From Prevotellaceae bacterium (GTDB lineage Bacteria; Bacteroidota; Bacteroidia; Bacteroidales; Bacteroidaceae): a stretch of 64,000 nt of DNA. The stretch covers positions 1 to 64,000 of the forward strand of contig JAISHB010000081.1 in the NCBI GenBank assembly GCA_031262785.1, read 5' to 3'. The position numbers were made by a program, and so were the translations under genes. How positions within the stretch are numbered: position 1 is the first letter of the stretch; every line of letters begins with the position of its first letter. The notes below the pieces were generated by a model. That model was given only the letters and a program-made list of their open reading frames with translations, ran no database searches and had not been told where the DNA came from. Positions 6,492-15,865 of the stretch are shown here, piece after piece.

Positions 6492-8926
6492 GCCAGGCAC
6501 CGGCCCATCTCAACTGGCTGCTCACCGACAGCCGCTCGCTCTGCTTTCCGGAAGAGACACTCTTCTTTGCCCTGCACACTAAGCGCAACGACGGAGCACG
6601 TTACCTTGCCGATCTCTATGCCCGCGGCGTGCGCAACTTTGTGTTACGCCCGGAAAGTCTGCAGGCCTTCGGCATCGACCCCGCCACCTTGGCCGAGGCC
6701 AACTTCTTGTTGGTAGACCACCCCTTGAAGGCCTTGCAAAAGCTGGCCGAGCGGCATCGCAAACGCTTCAATATCCCCGTCATCGGCATCACCGGAAGCA
6801 ATGGCAAGACGGTGGTCAAAGAGTGGTTGCACCAACTGCTCAGTCCCGATCGTTCCATTGTGCGCTCGCCGCGCTCCTACAACTCTCAAATAGGCGTGCC
6901 CCTGTCGGTATGGCAACTGGGCGGGCAGACCCAATTGGGTATCTTCGAGGCCGGCATCTCGGAGCTGAACGAGATGTCGTCGTTGCAAAGCATCATCCGT
7001 CCCACCATCGGCATTCTCACCAACATCGGCAGTGCACATCAGGAAAACTTCTTCTCGCTGCAAGAGAAGTGCATGGAAAAGCTCACCCTCTTCAAGGATT
7101 GCGACGTGGTGATCTACAACGGCGACGACGAGTTCGTGAGCAACTGCATGAGCAAGATGCTTTTCCCCGTCCGCGAGATTGCCTGGAGCTGCAAAGACGT
7201 GGAACGTCCGCTCTACATCAGCCGTATCGACAAGCAGGAGAACACCACCCGCATCGACTACCGCTACTTAGGCATGGTCAACAGCTTTGTCATCCCTTTT
7301 ATCGACGATGCCTCCATAGAAAACGCCCTCCACTGTCTGGCCACCTGTCTCTACCTGATGATGCCCGCCCGGCAGATCACCGCGCGGATGGCACACCTCG
7401 AGCCGGTGGCCATGCGCTTGGAGGTGAAAGAGGGCAAAGAGGGATGCCAGCTCATCAACGACAGCTACAACTCCGACATGGCCTCGCTCGACATCGCCCT
7501 CGACTTTCTCTACCGTCGTTCGCTCTCGACGGGGCTGAAACGCACGCTCATCTTGTCCGACATCTTGGAGAGTGGCCAAAGCGCCGCCTCGCTCTACCGC
7601 CGTGTGGGGCAGTTGGTGCGCAAACGGGGCATCGACCGCATCATTGGCGTGGGACGCAACCTCGAGGCCAACGCCGCCGCCTTCGATATGGACAGCTGTT
7701 TCTTTGCCGACACCGACGGCCTGATGCAGGCAGTGGCGCACGGGCAGCTCCGCTTTCGCGACGAGCTGATTCTCATCAAAGGTGCCCGCCGCTTCGGCTT
7801 CGACGCCCTGGCCGAAGTGTTGGAAAAGAAGGTGCACGAGACCATCCTCGAAGTCAACCTCGGTGCCTTGGTGGACAACCTCAATTACTACCGCGGTTTG
7901 CTCGAAAGTGACACCAAAATGGTCTGCATGGTGAAAGCCTCAGCCTATGGTGCCGGCTCCTACCAGATAGCCAAGACGCTGCAAGAGCATCGCGTCGATT
8001 ACTTAGCCGTGGCCGTGGCCGACGAAGGCTCGGAGTTGCGCAAGGCGGGCATCACCGCGGGTATTCTGGTGATGAATCCCGAGATGACCGCCTTCAAGAC
8101 GATATTCGACTACGAGTTGGAGCCTGAAGTGTACAGTTTCCACCTGCTCGAAGCGCTCATCGGCGCAGCCCAACGCCAAGGCATCACCCGCTATCCCATA
8201 CATTTGAAGATCGACACCGGCATGCACCGTTTGGGCTTCGCACCCGAAGAGATTCCCGCGCTCACCAGCCGCCTGCAAGCGCAAGACAGCCTCATTGTCC
8301 GCTCGGTCTTCTCCCATCTGGTGGGTGCCGACGACGCCCGCTTCGACGACTTCACGCAGCAGCAGATTAGTATCTTCGCCCAAGTGGCCGACACCCTGCA
8401 ACAAGCCTTTCCCCACAAACTCTTGCGCCACCTCTGCAATTCGGCAGGCATCCAACGCTTCCCCGAGGCGCAATTCGACATGGTTCGGTTGGGTATCGGC
8501 CTGTACGGCATCAATCCCGTCGGCACTCCCCCCTTGCACAACGTCAGCACGCTGCGCACCACCATCTTGCAAATACGTACTGTGGAGGCCGGCGACACGG
8601 TGGGCTACAATCGCAGCGGAAAGCTGGTTCGCCCCTCGCGCATTGCCGCCCTGCCCATTGGGTATGCCGACGGATTGAACCGCAAGCTGGGCAATGGTGC
8701 CGCCTATTGCTTGGTGGGCGGCCGTCCGGCGCCTTATGTAGGCAATATCTGCATGGATGTGTGTATGATCGACGTCACCGACATTGCGTGTCGCGAGGGC
8801 GACGCGGTGGAGATCTTCGGGGAGGGCTTGTCCGTCTCCCGCTTGGCCGAGGTCTTGGGCACCATCCCCTATGAACTGCTCACCACCGTCTCGACGCGCG
8901 TCAAGCGAATCTATTATCAGGAGTAA
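6440..8926 (+). CDS. murF: MurF-alanine racemase fusion
   Basis: An 828-residue bifunctional enzyme typical of Bacteroidota. The N-terminal half is MurF, which adds D-Ala-D-Ala to UDP-MurNAc-tripeptide using ATP: P-loop GITGSNGKT at 116-124, then LTNIGSAHQENF and INDSYNSD. The C-terminal part, from about residue 465 (EVNLGALVDNL), is a fold-type III alanine racemase with the PLP lysine K499 in MVKASAYGAG and the late blocks LPIGYADGLNRKLGNG and VGNICMDVCMIDVT. The fusion joins formation of D-Ala to its use in the same cytoplasmic pathway. The start lies within the 3' end of the GSCFA gene. All key motifs are intact, so both activities are expected. Confidence 0.96.
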   Translation: MSYSIEQLAHDMGARRIGQAPAHLNWLLTDSRSLCFPEETLFFALHTKRNDGARYLADLYARGVRNFVLRPESLQAFGIDPATLAEANFLLVDHPLKALQKLAERHRKRFNIPVIGITGSNGKTVVKEWLHQLLSPDRSIVRSPRSYNSQIGVPLSVWQLGGQTQLGIFEAGISELNEMSSLQSIIRPTIGILTNIGSAHQENFFSLQEKCMEKLTLFKDCDVVIYNGDDEFVSNCMSKMLFPVREIAWSCKDVERPLYISRIDKQENTTRIDYRYLGMVNSFVIPFIDDASIENALHCLATCLYLMMPARQITARMAHLEPVAMRLEVKEGKEGCQLINDSYNSDMASLDIALDFLYRRSLSTGLKRTLILSDILESGQSAASLYRRVGQLVRKRGIDRIIGVGRNLEANAAAFDMDSCFFADTDGLMQAVAHGQLRFRDELILIKGARRFGFDALAEVLEKKVHETILEVNLGALVDNLNYYRGLLESDTKMVCMVKASAYGAGSYQIAKTLQEHRVDYLAVAVADEGSELRKAGITAGILVMNPEMTAFKTIFDYELEPEVYSFHLLEALIGAAQRQGITRYPIHLKIDTGMHRLGFAPEEIPALTSRLQAQDSLIVRSVFSHLVGADDARFDDFTQQQISIFAQVADTLQQAFPHKLLRHLCNSAGIQRFPEAQFDMVRLGIGLYGINPVGTPPLHNVSTLRTTILQIRTVEAGDTVGYNRSGKLVRPSRIAALPIGYADGLNRKLGNGAAYCLVGGRPAPYVGNICMDVCMIDVTDIACREGDAVEIFGEGLSVSRLAEVLGTIPYELLTTVSTRVKRIYYQE

Positions 8927-8947
8927 ATCGCGGAAAACAACCCCGCT

Positions 8948-9115
8948 CAAGCCTTGTGAAAGGCTGCTTTTGACGGAAAGTGCGGTTCACAAGGCTTGCG
9001 AGGGGTTGTTTTGGCCGAAAGGTCTCTTTTATAAGGCTTGAGAATGTCTGTTTTTGCCGAAAGAAGCTCTTCATAAGGCTTGCGAACGCCTGTTTTTGAC
9101 AAAAGCAGGGTCCGG
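8948..9115. repeat. Tandem array, 42-bp unit, four copies
   Basis: Units begin at 8948, 8990, 9032 and 9074, exactly 42 bp apart. The shared frame is AAGGCTTG, about 9 variable bases, CTGTTTTTG, CCGAAAG and a variable tail. The first copy contains a 6-bp hairpin with a GTGA loop (AGCCTT-GTGA-AAGGCT); later copies keep AGGC/GCCT arms only in part. The array starts 21 bases after the murF-alr stop and ends shortly before the tatA promoter region. Confidence 0.88.
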
Positions 9116-9179
9116 CAAGCTGTAAATCGAACGGTTGATGCTATCTTTGCACCACCAAATCCATTAATACCCACCCATT

Positions 9180-9413
9180 ATGATGCACTTAGTTATGTTA
9201 CTGGGCTTGCCCAGCGGATCCGAATGGATCATCATCGCCGTAATCATCTTGCTGCTCTTTGGCGGAAAGAAAATCCCCGAACTGATGCGCGGTTTGGGCA
9301 AAGGCGTCAAGAGTTTTAAAGAGGGCGTAAGCGAAGCCAAAGAGGAGATCAACAAAGCCAAAGACGAAGTAGACGCACCAAGTTCCAAGGGTGACCAAGC
9401 CGATCAAGCATAA
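9180..9413 (+). CDS. tatA: Sec-independent translocase subunit TatA
   Basis: A 77-residue TatA/E protein that forms the protein-conducting part of the twin-arginine pathway in the inner membrane. One membrane helix (about residues 15-28, WIIIAVIILLLF) is followed by FGGKKIPELMRGLGKGVK, the amphipathic helix characteristic of the family, then an acidic and lysine-rich tail. A -7 element TATCTTTG at 9142-9149 precedes the start; the first of two ATG codons is used here. tatC follows immediately with overlap or 7 bases of spacing depending on its start. No TatB is needed in this phylum. Confidence 0.93.
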   Translation: MMHLVMLLGLPSGSEWIIIAVIILLLFGGKKIPELMRGLGKGVKSFKEGVSEAKEEINKAKDEVDAPSSKGDQADQA

Positions 9414-9420
9414 GCAGGAG

Positions 9421-10203
9421 ATGACCTTCTGGGATCATCTGGACGACCTTCGAGGCACATTGTTCCGCGTAGGCGCCGTCTGGTTGGTGCTGGCCATAGG
9501 CTATTTCATTGCCATGCCGTGGCTGTTCGACCGCGTTATCTTGGCTCCCTGTCACAACAACTTTGTTTTCTACGAGCTGCTACGCTCGGTGGGGCAATGG
9601 CTCCATCTGTGCGGCGATTTTTTCACCGAGACCTTCGAGGTCAAGCTCTTCAACATCAATTTGGCAGCCCCATTCTTCATCCACCTCTCCACCTCCTTCC
9701 TCCTGTCGGTGGTGACTGCCACTCCCTACCTGTTTTACGAAATCTGGCGCTTCATACGTCCGGCGCTTTATCCCCGCGAGCGGCGCGGAGTACGCAAGGC
9801 ATTGGCCATCGGCACGGTGATGTTCTTTCTGGGCGTGTTGCTGGGCTACTTCATGGTCTATCCGCTTACGCTTCGCTTCCTGTCCACCTACCAGCTGAGT
9901 GCGGCCATCGAAAACCACCTCTCGCTCAACTCCTACATCGACAACTTCCTGATGCTGGTGCTCTGTATGGGGCTGGCTTTTGAGCTGCCCTTGGTCACTT
10001 GGTTCCTGTCGTTGCTGGGATTGGTCAACCGCTCGATGCTGCGCAGCTATCGCCGCCACGCCGTGGTGGTGTTGGTGATTGTGGCCGCCATCATTACCCC
10101 CACGGGCGACCCGTTTACCCTCACCATTGTGGCGATCCCCCTCTACCTGCTCTACGAACTGAGCATTGTGATGATTAAAGAGCGGAAGCGGACGCATGAG
10201 TAA
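9421..10203 (+). CDS. tatC: Sec-independent translocase subunit TatC
   Basis: A 260-residue polytopic inner-membrane protein and the signal-peptide receptor of the Tat system. It shows the family opening MTFWDHLDDLRG, about six membrane segments and the late GDPFTLTIVAIPLYLLYE motif. I take the ATG at 9421, 7 bases after tatA and preceded by GCAGGAG; a GTG at 9391 would add ten residues and overlap tatA by 23 bases, and cannot be excluded. The 3' end overlaps the nuclease-helicase start by 8 bases. Tat substrates in the window are not obvious. Confidence 0.93.
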   Translation: MTFWDHLDDLRGTLFRVGAVWLVLAIGYFIAMPWLFDRVILAPCHNNFVFYELLRSVGQWLHLCGDFFTETFEVKLFNINLAAPFFIHLSTSFLLSVVTATPYLFYEIWRFIRPALYPRERRGVRKALAIGTVMFFLGVLLGYFMVYPLTLRFLSTYQLSAAIENHLSLNSYIDNFLMLVLCMGLAFELPLVTWFLSLLGLVNRSMLRSYRRHAVVVLVIVAAIITPTGDPFTLTIVAIPLYLLYELSIVMIKERKRTHE

Positions 10204-13180
10204 CGCGCTGCCACGTTGCCTGCGCGTCACCTTGGTGCGTGCCGACCAAAGCTATCTCTATGTCACGCCTGCCGAGGCATCACCTGCCGATGCTCCGCTG
10301 CGTATCTCCCTTGCCCACCTGCAAACCCGCTTTGCCGATACCGTGAGCTTGCTGTGGCCCGGTGCCCGCCTCAACCTGCTGGATGTACAAACCGATGCGA
10401 CGGGCACCCTCCTTCCCGCTCTGCTCATCCTCGAACCCGACTACCTACTCGACATCAGCTCGCTGGCCGAATGTTTCAAGCCCCACGGCCATTCGCCCCT
10501 GAACTACCTGCTGGCGCAACTGCAACCCTCCGAAAACACCGCGGCCATGTTGCTGGGAAACATAGCCAACCTCTTCTTGGACGAGTGGATCTATGCTCCT
10601 CAAGCACCCGACTACCTTGCCTGCATGCAGCGAGCCTTCCGCACCTATCCCTTAGAGCTGGCCGCCTGCGCAGACCTGCATGATGCGGTGAAAGAGCGCG
10701 CCTTCTTTGCCGATTGCAAGCGTCACTTCGAGCACATCGGACGCATCGTAACCCAGACCTTCCCTGCTATTTCCTCCCTGCGCCGCGAAGATGCCGTACT
10801 GGAACCTTCCTATCTGTGCGAGCCGCTTGGTTTGCAGGGACGTCTGGACTACATGCAGCGCGACGGGGCGGCGCTCATCGAGATGAAGTCGGGTAAAGCC
10901 GACGAATACACCCACCCCGGACAGGTCGAACCTCGTGAAAACCACCACATGCAGATGCTACTCTATCAAGCAGTGTTGCATTACGTCGTGCAGCGGCCGC
11001 TCGACCGCGTGAAAACCTATCTGCTCTACACCCGCTACCCGTTGCTCTATCCCGCCGATTGGTCGTGGCCGGCGGTGCAAGAGGCATTGAACCTGCGCAA
11101 TCGCATTGTAGCGGTGGAGCATGCCTTGTGGCTGCACAATTCGCCGGACTACACCGCACGGGTGTTGCGCGCCATCCAACCGGCACGACTCAACGAGCGG
11201 CGGCTCACCACTACGCTGTGGAAGCGATGGACAGCCCCCGCCATCGAAGCCTTTACCGACTCTCTCGCCGCCTTGACGCCGCTCGAACAGCACTACTTCT
11301 ACGCCCTGCACACCTTCATCACCACCGAGAGTTACCTGGCCAAGACCGGCGCCCTCACCGACGAGACACACGCCGGAGCCGCCTCGCACTGGCTCTGTTC
11401 ACTCGAAGAGAAGTGTGAGGCGGGCGAGATACTCTACGACCTGCAACTCGAAGAGAATCACGCCACCGACCCGACTGCTCCCACGCTGCGTCTACGGATA
11501 AGCCGTCCCCCCGTCACCTTGCCCAACTTCCGCCCGGGCGATGCCGTGGTGCTCTATCCGCGGGATAGCGATGCCGACCGCCCCACCAACCAGCTCATCT
11601 TCAAGGCCACCATTGCGCAACTCTCGGCCTGCAGCGTACTGCTACGCCTGCGCGCCGCCCAGCAGAACAGCGCCGTGCTATCTACCCAAAGTCGCTACGC
11701 CTTAGAGCACGACTTCATGGATACCGCCTATCGCAGCATGTATCGCGGCCTGTCGAACTTCCTGACGGCCACCCCCGAGCGGCGCGACCTGCTACTGGGC
11801 GTTCGTCCGCCCCGCTTCGAGCCGTTGCCGCCCTCCGACCACAACCCTGCTCCCGACGACATCGAACGCATCATTCGTCGGGCACAGGCTGCCCGCGACT
11901 ATTTCCTGCTGGTAGGTCCGCCCGGCACGGGAAAAACCTCCCGCGCCCTGCGCGGCATGGTGGCGGCTTTCTGTGCCCAGGGCAAACAGATGCTCCTGCT
12001 CTCCTACACCAATCGGGCGGTAGATGAGATTTGCAAAGCCATTCCCGAAGGTATCGATTACATTCGCCTGGGCAGCGAGTTGTCGTGCGACGAGGCGTTT
12101 CGGCCCCATCTGCTGGCCAATGTCTTGAGTGCATGCACCACCCGTCGTGCCGTCGAGGCACGCTTGGCCGGGTGCAGCGTGTTTGTGGGCACCATTGCCA
12201 CCCTCTCGCTGCGCACCGAGCTGTTTCGTCTCAAGAAGTTCGACGTCGCCATCGTGGACGAGGCCACCCAGGTGCTGGAGCCGCAACTACTCGGTCTACT
12301 CTGTGAAAGGGACGAAAAGGGAGGGAATGCCATCGACCGTTTCATCCTCATCGGCGATTACAAACAACTTCCGGCCGTAGTGCTGCAAACTGCGGAGCAA
12401 TCGGCAGTGCACGAAGAGGCACTGCACCGTATCGGGCTGTATAACCTGCGCGATTCGCTCTTCGAGCGGCTCTACCGGCAAGCCGCAACGTATCCCCTTT
12501 CGGTAGATATGTTGCGCCGGCAAGGACGGATGAATGCAGAGGTAGCCCGTTTCCCCAATCAAGCCTTTTACGACGGACAGCTCCTCCCCGTAGGTTTGCC
12601 CCATCAAGCGGGAACACTTTCCCTGCAACCGGAGTTGCGCCAGAGTGAGTTTGCCGACATACTCACCCGCCGCGTGGCCTTCCTCCCTTCCCGTGCCGAG
12701 CCGCCGGGCAGATCCTTCAAGATCAACCACTCCGAGGCGCAGTTGGCGGCGCGATTGGCCGCAGCCCTCTACCGGCAATACCGCGAAGGGTTTGATGCCG
12801 CCCGCACATTGGGCATCATCACCCCCTACCGCAGCCAGATTGCCCTGATTCGGCACGAACTGGCACAGACCGGCATCGAAGCATTGGGACGCATCACGGT
12901 GGATACGGTGGAACGTTTTCAGGGAAGTGAACGGGAAGTTATCCTCTACTCATGCTGCGTCAATCGTGCCGAGCAGTTCCGTCTACTGGCCAACCTCACG
13001 CAAGAGAACGGAGCACTCATCGATCGCAAGCTCAACGTGGTGCTCACCCGTGCCCGCTGCCAGTTTTTCCTGCTGGGCGTGCCCGAAGTGTTGCATCAAA
13101 ACGAGGTGTATGCTTCGCTCTTAGAAAGTCTTATTCGGCATACATCGCCTCAATCTCCGCCCGATAGTTCTGAGCAATGA
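10196..13180 (+). CDS. Dna2-like nuclease-helicase
   Basis: A 994-residue protein with two parts. The N-terminal third contains a PD-(D/E)XK-type nuclease core: GRLDYMQ with D218, then E229 and K231 in IEMKSGK, followed by a YLLYTRYPLL strand. The C-terminal half is a superfamily 1 helicase: Walker A GPPGTGKT at 574-581, Walker B with VDEATQ, GDYKQLP, TPYRSQ, VDTVERFQGSE and NVVLTRAR. This matches the Dna2 arrangement, which processes flaps and DNA ends in replication and repair. Cysteines at the N-terminus are present but I could not establish the Fe-S pattern of Dna2. It overlaps tatC by 8 bases, and its end overlaps the converging acyl-CoA synthetase by 50 bases. Confidence 0.87.
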   Translation: MSNALPRCLRVTLVRADQSYLYVTPAEASPADAPLRISLAHLQTRFADTVSLLWPGARLNLLDVQTDATGTLLPALLILEPDYLLDISSLAECFKPHGHSPLNYLLAQLQPSENTAAMLLGNIANLFLDEWIYAPQAPDYLACMQRAFRTYPLELAACADLHDAVKERAFFADCKRHFEHIGRIVTQTFPAISSLRREDAVLEPSYLCEPLGLQGRLDYMQRDGAALIEMKSGKADEYTHPGQVEPRENHHMQMLLYQAVLHYVVQRPLDRVKTYLLYTRYPLLYPADWSWPAVQEALNLRNRIVAVEHALWLHNSPDYTARVLRAIQPARLNERRLTTTLWKRWTAPAIEAFTDSLAALTPLEQHYFYALHTFITTESYLAKTGALTDETHAGAASHWLCSLEEKCEAGEILYDLQLEENHATDPTAPTLRLRISRPPVTLPNFRPGDAVVLYPRDSDADRPTNQLIFKATIAQLSACSVLLRLRAAQQNSAVLSTQSRYALEHDFMDTAYRSMYRGLSNFLTATPERRDLLLGVRPPRFEPLPPSDHNPAPDDIERIIRRAQAARDYFLLVGPPGTGKTSRALRGMVAAFCAQGKQMLLLSYTNRAVDEICKAIPEGIDYIRLGSELSCDEAFRPHLLANVLSACTTRRAVEARLAGCSVFVGTIATLSLRTELFRLKKFDVAIVDEATQVLEPQLLGLLCERDEKGGNAIDRFILIGDYKQLPAVVLQTAEQSAVHEEALHRIGLYNLRDSLFERLYRQAATYPLSVDMLRRQGRMNAEVARFPNQAFYDGQLLPVGLPHQAGTLSLQPELRQSEFADILTRRVAFLPSRAEPPGRSFKINHSEAQLAARLAAALYRQYREGFDAARTLGIITPYRSQIALIRHELAQTGIEALGRITVDTVERFQGSEREVILYSCCVNRAEQFRLLANLTQENGALIDRKLNVVLTRARCQFFLLGVPEVLHQNEVYASLLESLIRHTSPQSPPDSSEQ

Positions 13181-14936
13181 CCGGACGTTTAAGCTTGAGC
13201 GTGTTGGTCAGTTCGCCCCGCTCCATGCTGAAAGGTTCAGCCAGCAAGGTGAAGCGTTTCACCTGTTCGTAGTGGGCAAATGCCTGCTGCAGCGTATCGA
13301 TGCGGCTGCGGAAGAGAGCTTGCACCTGTGGGTGAGCAAGCAGCTGGGCACGGTCGGCAAAAACGATGCCTTCCCGGCGGGCATACTCCTCCACCAAATC
13401 GTAAACCGGAATAATCAGCGCCGAAACAAACTTATGCTGATCAGCCACGATGGCCAATTGGTCGATATATCGGTCTACAGCCAGTTTGGTCTCGAGCGCC
13501 TGCGGACTGATGTATTTTCCGTTAGAAGTCTTGAACAGATCTTTGATCCGTTCGGTCAGGTAGAGGTGCCCTTCCTTGAGGTAACCGGCATCGCCCGTGT
13601 GGAACCATCCCTCGGCGTCGATAGCCTCCGCCGTAGCTTCCGCCTTGCGGTAGTAGCCGGTGATGATAGTTTTCCCGCGCAGCAAAATTTCGTTTTGTGC
13701 CCCAATCTTCACCTGCACATCGGGCATAAGCGTGCCCACCGAACCGATGCGGAATCCCTTTGCCGGGAAGCACGAGACGGTGGCGGTCGACTCGGTCAAG
13801 CCGTAACCCACAATCATGTTGATGCCCACCGAATGGACAAACTCGCAGATTTCGTCGGGCACGGCAGCACCGGCTGTGGGAAAGAAATTACCATTCTCGA
13901 TACCGATGGTTTTCTTCAACAGGGCGTAGACCGTTTTCTCGTAGAATTTATACTTGAGATGGATCAGCATCGGCGGCTTCTTGCCCAGTCGCAGGCAGTC
14001 TACGTTGTGTATCTTGCCCACGCGGATGGCGTCGAGCATCAGTGCCCGTTTCATCCCCTTTTCGGCGGCGATGCGCTCCTGCACGCCGGCGTAGACCTTT
14101 TCCCAGAAGCGCGGCACACTGCACATCAGCGTGGGGCGTATCTCCTTGATGGTGGTTTGAATGTCGGTGGGGCGCAGGTTGATGCAAATCTGCACCCCCT
14201 TGTGGATGCAAAGGTAGCACCAGGCCTTCTCCAGCACGTGGGTAAGCGGCAGAAAACACATCGAAACATCGCGGTCGGTCATGAAAGGCAACCGGATGTC
14301 GTGGATGCGGAACGCCTCCAAGTAGTTGAAGTGATGAAGCATCACCCCTTTGGGTTCGCCCGTGGTGCCCGAGGTGTAGAGAATGTTGGCCAGGTCGTCG
14401 GGCGTGGCGCGGGCGGTTCGTTCCTCCACCACATCGTCGTGCGGGAGCAGTTGGTTGGCCTTCAGCAGGTCGTCGAAATAGATGGAGGTGCGATCACGCG
14501 CGTCGCGCACCACCGAACGGTCGAAGATAATGAGCTGTTGCAACGAACGGCACAGGGGGAGGATACTGAAGGCTGCATCGTATTGATATTGCTCTCCGAC
14601 GAACAGAAAGCGGATGCCGGCGTCGTTCACAATGTATTGCGCCTGCGCCGCCGAGCTGGTAGCATAGAGCGGCACGGTGACGGCACGGGCGGCAAAGGCG
14701 CCGAAGTCGACATAGAGGCACTCGGGCTTATTCTGCGAGAAGATACCGATGTTCTCCTCTTCCCTTATCCCCAGTGCAACCAGCGCACTGGCCGTCTGGC
14801 GCACGGTTTGCGAAAACTGGTTCCAACTGACGGCGCACCACTGGTTGCGGTCGTAGTCGCGATATTTAAGGGCGGTTTTCTGACCGTACTTTTCGGCCTG
14901 CCGGTGCACCATAACGGCTAAATGGGGATATGTCAT
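13131..14936 (-). CDS. Long-chain acyl-CoA synthetase (AMP-forming)
   Basis: A 601-residue AMP-forming ligase that activates fatty acids with ATP and CoA. The adenylate motif YTSGTTGEPKG is at residues 187-197; further motifs are GYGLTES, GWFHTGDAGYL and the late FKTSNGKYISP with the catalytic lysine region. Length and motifs fit FadD15-type enzymes. The start ATG at 14936 lies downstream of a minus-strand -7 element (TACCTTTG, complement of 14969-14976). The gene is monocistronic: its tail overlaps the converging helicase gene, and a large repeat-filled gap lies upstream. Probably peripheral at the inner membrane. Confidence 0.93.
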   Translation of the reverse strand: MTYPHLAVMVHRQAEKYGQKTALKYRDYDRNQWCAVSWNQFSQTVRQTASALVALGIREEENIGIFSQNKPECLYVDFGAFAARAVTVPLYATSSAAQAQYIVNDAGIRFLFVGEQYQYDAAFSILPLCRSLQQLIIFDRSVVRDARDRTSIYFDDLLKANQLLPHDDVVEERTARATPDDLANILYTSGTTGEPKGVMLHHFNYLEAFRIHDIRLPFMTDRDVSMCFLPLTHVLEKAWCYLCIHKGVQICINLRPTDIQTTIKEIRPTLMCSVPRFWEKVYAGVQERIAAEKGMKRALMLDAIRVGKIHNVDCLRLGKKPPMLIHLKYKFYEKTVYALLKKTIGIENGNFFPTAGAAVPDEICEFVHSVGINMIVGYGLTESTATVSCFPAKGFRIGSVGTLMPDVQVKIGAQNEILLRGKTIITGYYRKAEATAEAIDAEGWFHTGDAGYLKEGHLYLTERIKDLFKTSNGKYISPQALETKLAVDRYIDQLAIVADQHKFVSALIIPVYDLVEEYARREGIVFADRAQLLAHPQVQALFRSRIDTLQQAFAHYEQVKRFTLLAEPFSMERGELTNTLKLKRPVIAQNYRAEIEAMYAE

Positions 14937-15039
14937 GCGAATGAGGGGGGTGTAAAAAGATTGAGGCGCAAAGGTATTGGTTTAATTTGGAACTACCTCT
15001 ACCCACTCCGACAAAATTCAGTTTCCCGCCTGCAACCTC

Positions 15040-15353
15040 AAATCTACCCGGTAGAAATCGCAATGCACACCTGCAACACCAAATCTACGCGGTAAAAATC
15101 GTCGTGCACACCTGCAACACCAAATCTACCCGGTAGAAATCGTGTTGCAAGCCTGCACTGTTAAATCTACCGGGTAGAAATCGAAATATGTAGTTGCAAC
15201 GTTAAATCTACCCGGTAAAAATCGCGATATGCAAATGCAACGTTAAATCTACTCGGTAGAAATCGCGATATTCGGTTGCACTGTTAAATCTACCGGGTAG
15301 AAATAGCAATATGCGCCTGCAATGTTAAATCTACCCGGTAGATTTAACATTGC
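15040..15353. repeat. Tandem array, 41-bp unit with palindromic core, seven copies plus capped end
   Basis: Full units start at 15040, 15081, 15122, 15163, 15204, 15245 and 15286, each 41 bp, with the form AAATCTACCCGGTAGAAATCG, a variable middle, then CTGCAACGTT. The core CTACCNGGTAG is palindromic in most copies, and its centre differs between CCC and CGG forms. The eighth unit breaks off after its core and is followed by an inverted copy, making a perfect 35-base palindrome at 15319-15353 (17-bp arms GCAATGTTAAATCTACC). The array lies between two divergent genes. Confidence 0.92.
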
Positions 15354-15675
15354 AGCCATGCATCGCCTTTTCTACCCGAACAAAAGGAAGAAACCGACTT
15401 GCAAATCAACTTTTAGCCCGTATAACTTAGTTTTCCCCAGAAAATGCTTCATTCTTCATTCATCATTCTTCATTTCCCCTTATCTTTGCGCAGATTTATC
15501 AACTACATGGAGAAGATACACCCTATTTCAGGTCCTCTACCGTCCTTTTTTTGTTCGCACACGTCCGGTGGCGGGCAAAAGGTTGATTTTACCCCCCCCA
15601 TTTACATTTATTAACATCTACCGGATGTAGGCTCCTTTGCCTGCGGGTTGTTTCCGCCCCCAACCCCCTGTTTAT
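15354..15675. other. Gap with a possible promoter and leader ORF
   Basis: No recognised gene. A -7-like TATCTTTG at 15481-15488 faces the fimbrillin-like gene; no good -33 partner is visible. A 35-codon open frame follows at 15507-15614 (MEKIHPISGPLPSFFC...), which matches nothing I know and could be a leader or chance. A longer frame at 15322-15630 starts inside the palindrome and looks non-coding. Confidence 0.3.
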
Positions 15676-15802
15676 CACCCCCAACCCCCCTAAAGGGGGC
15701 TTTGCGAACTTGCATCCCACCCCCAAACCCCCTAAAGGGGGCTTAGATGGTATTGCTTCCTCAGTAGTACTACCTAAGCCCCCTTTAGGGGGTTTGGGGG
15801 TG
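15676..15802. repeat. Dispersed G+C-rich palindromic element, copy 1
   Basis: A perfect 29-bp inverted repeat (arms 15718-15746 and 15774-15802, opening CACCCCCAAACCCCCTAAAG) surrounds a 27-base loop. A single arm of the same sequence precedes it at about 15676-15705. The same element occurs at 44584-44663, so it is a dispersed repeat of the REP/MITE kind. No coding capacity is visible. Confidence 0.85.
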
Positions 15803-15865
15803 GCCGCGCCACATCATCGCCGCAGTTTGCGGAATTGGGCGGGCGTATATGTTCACGCCAACCAA

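Noticed and set aside
13272-14921. A 549-codon open frame antisense to the acyl-CoA synthetase
   Set aside because: The other strand encodes a complete AMP-forming ligase with all motifs. Long antisense frames are expected in G+C-rich codon usage, and this one has no recognisable domain.
15322-15630. A 102-codon open frame in the repeat-filled gap
   Set aside because: It begins within the 35-base palindrome, runs through non-coding sequence and has no protein features.
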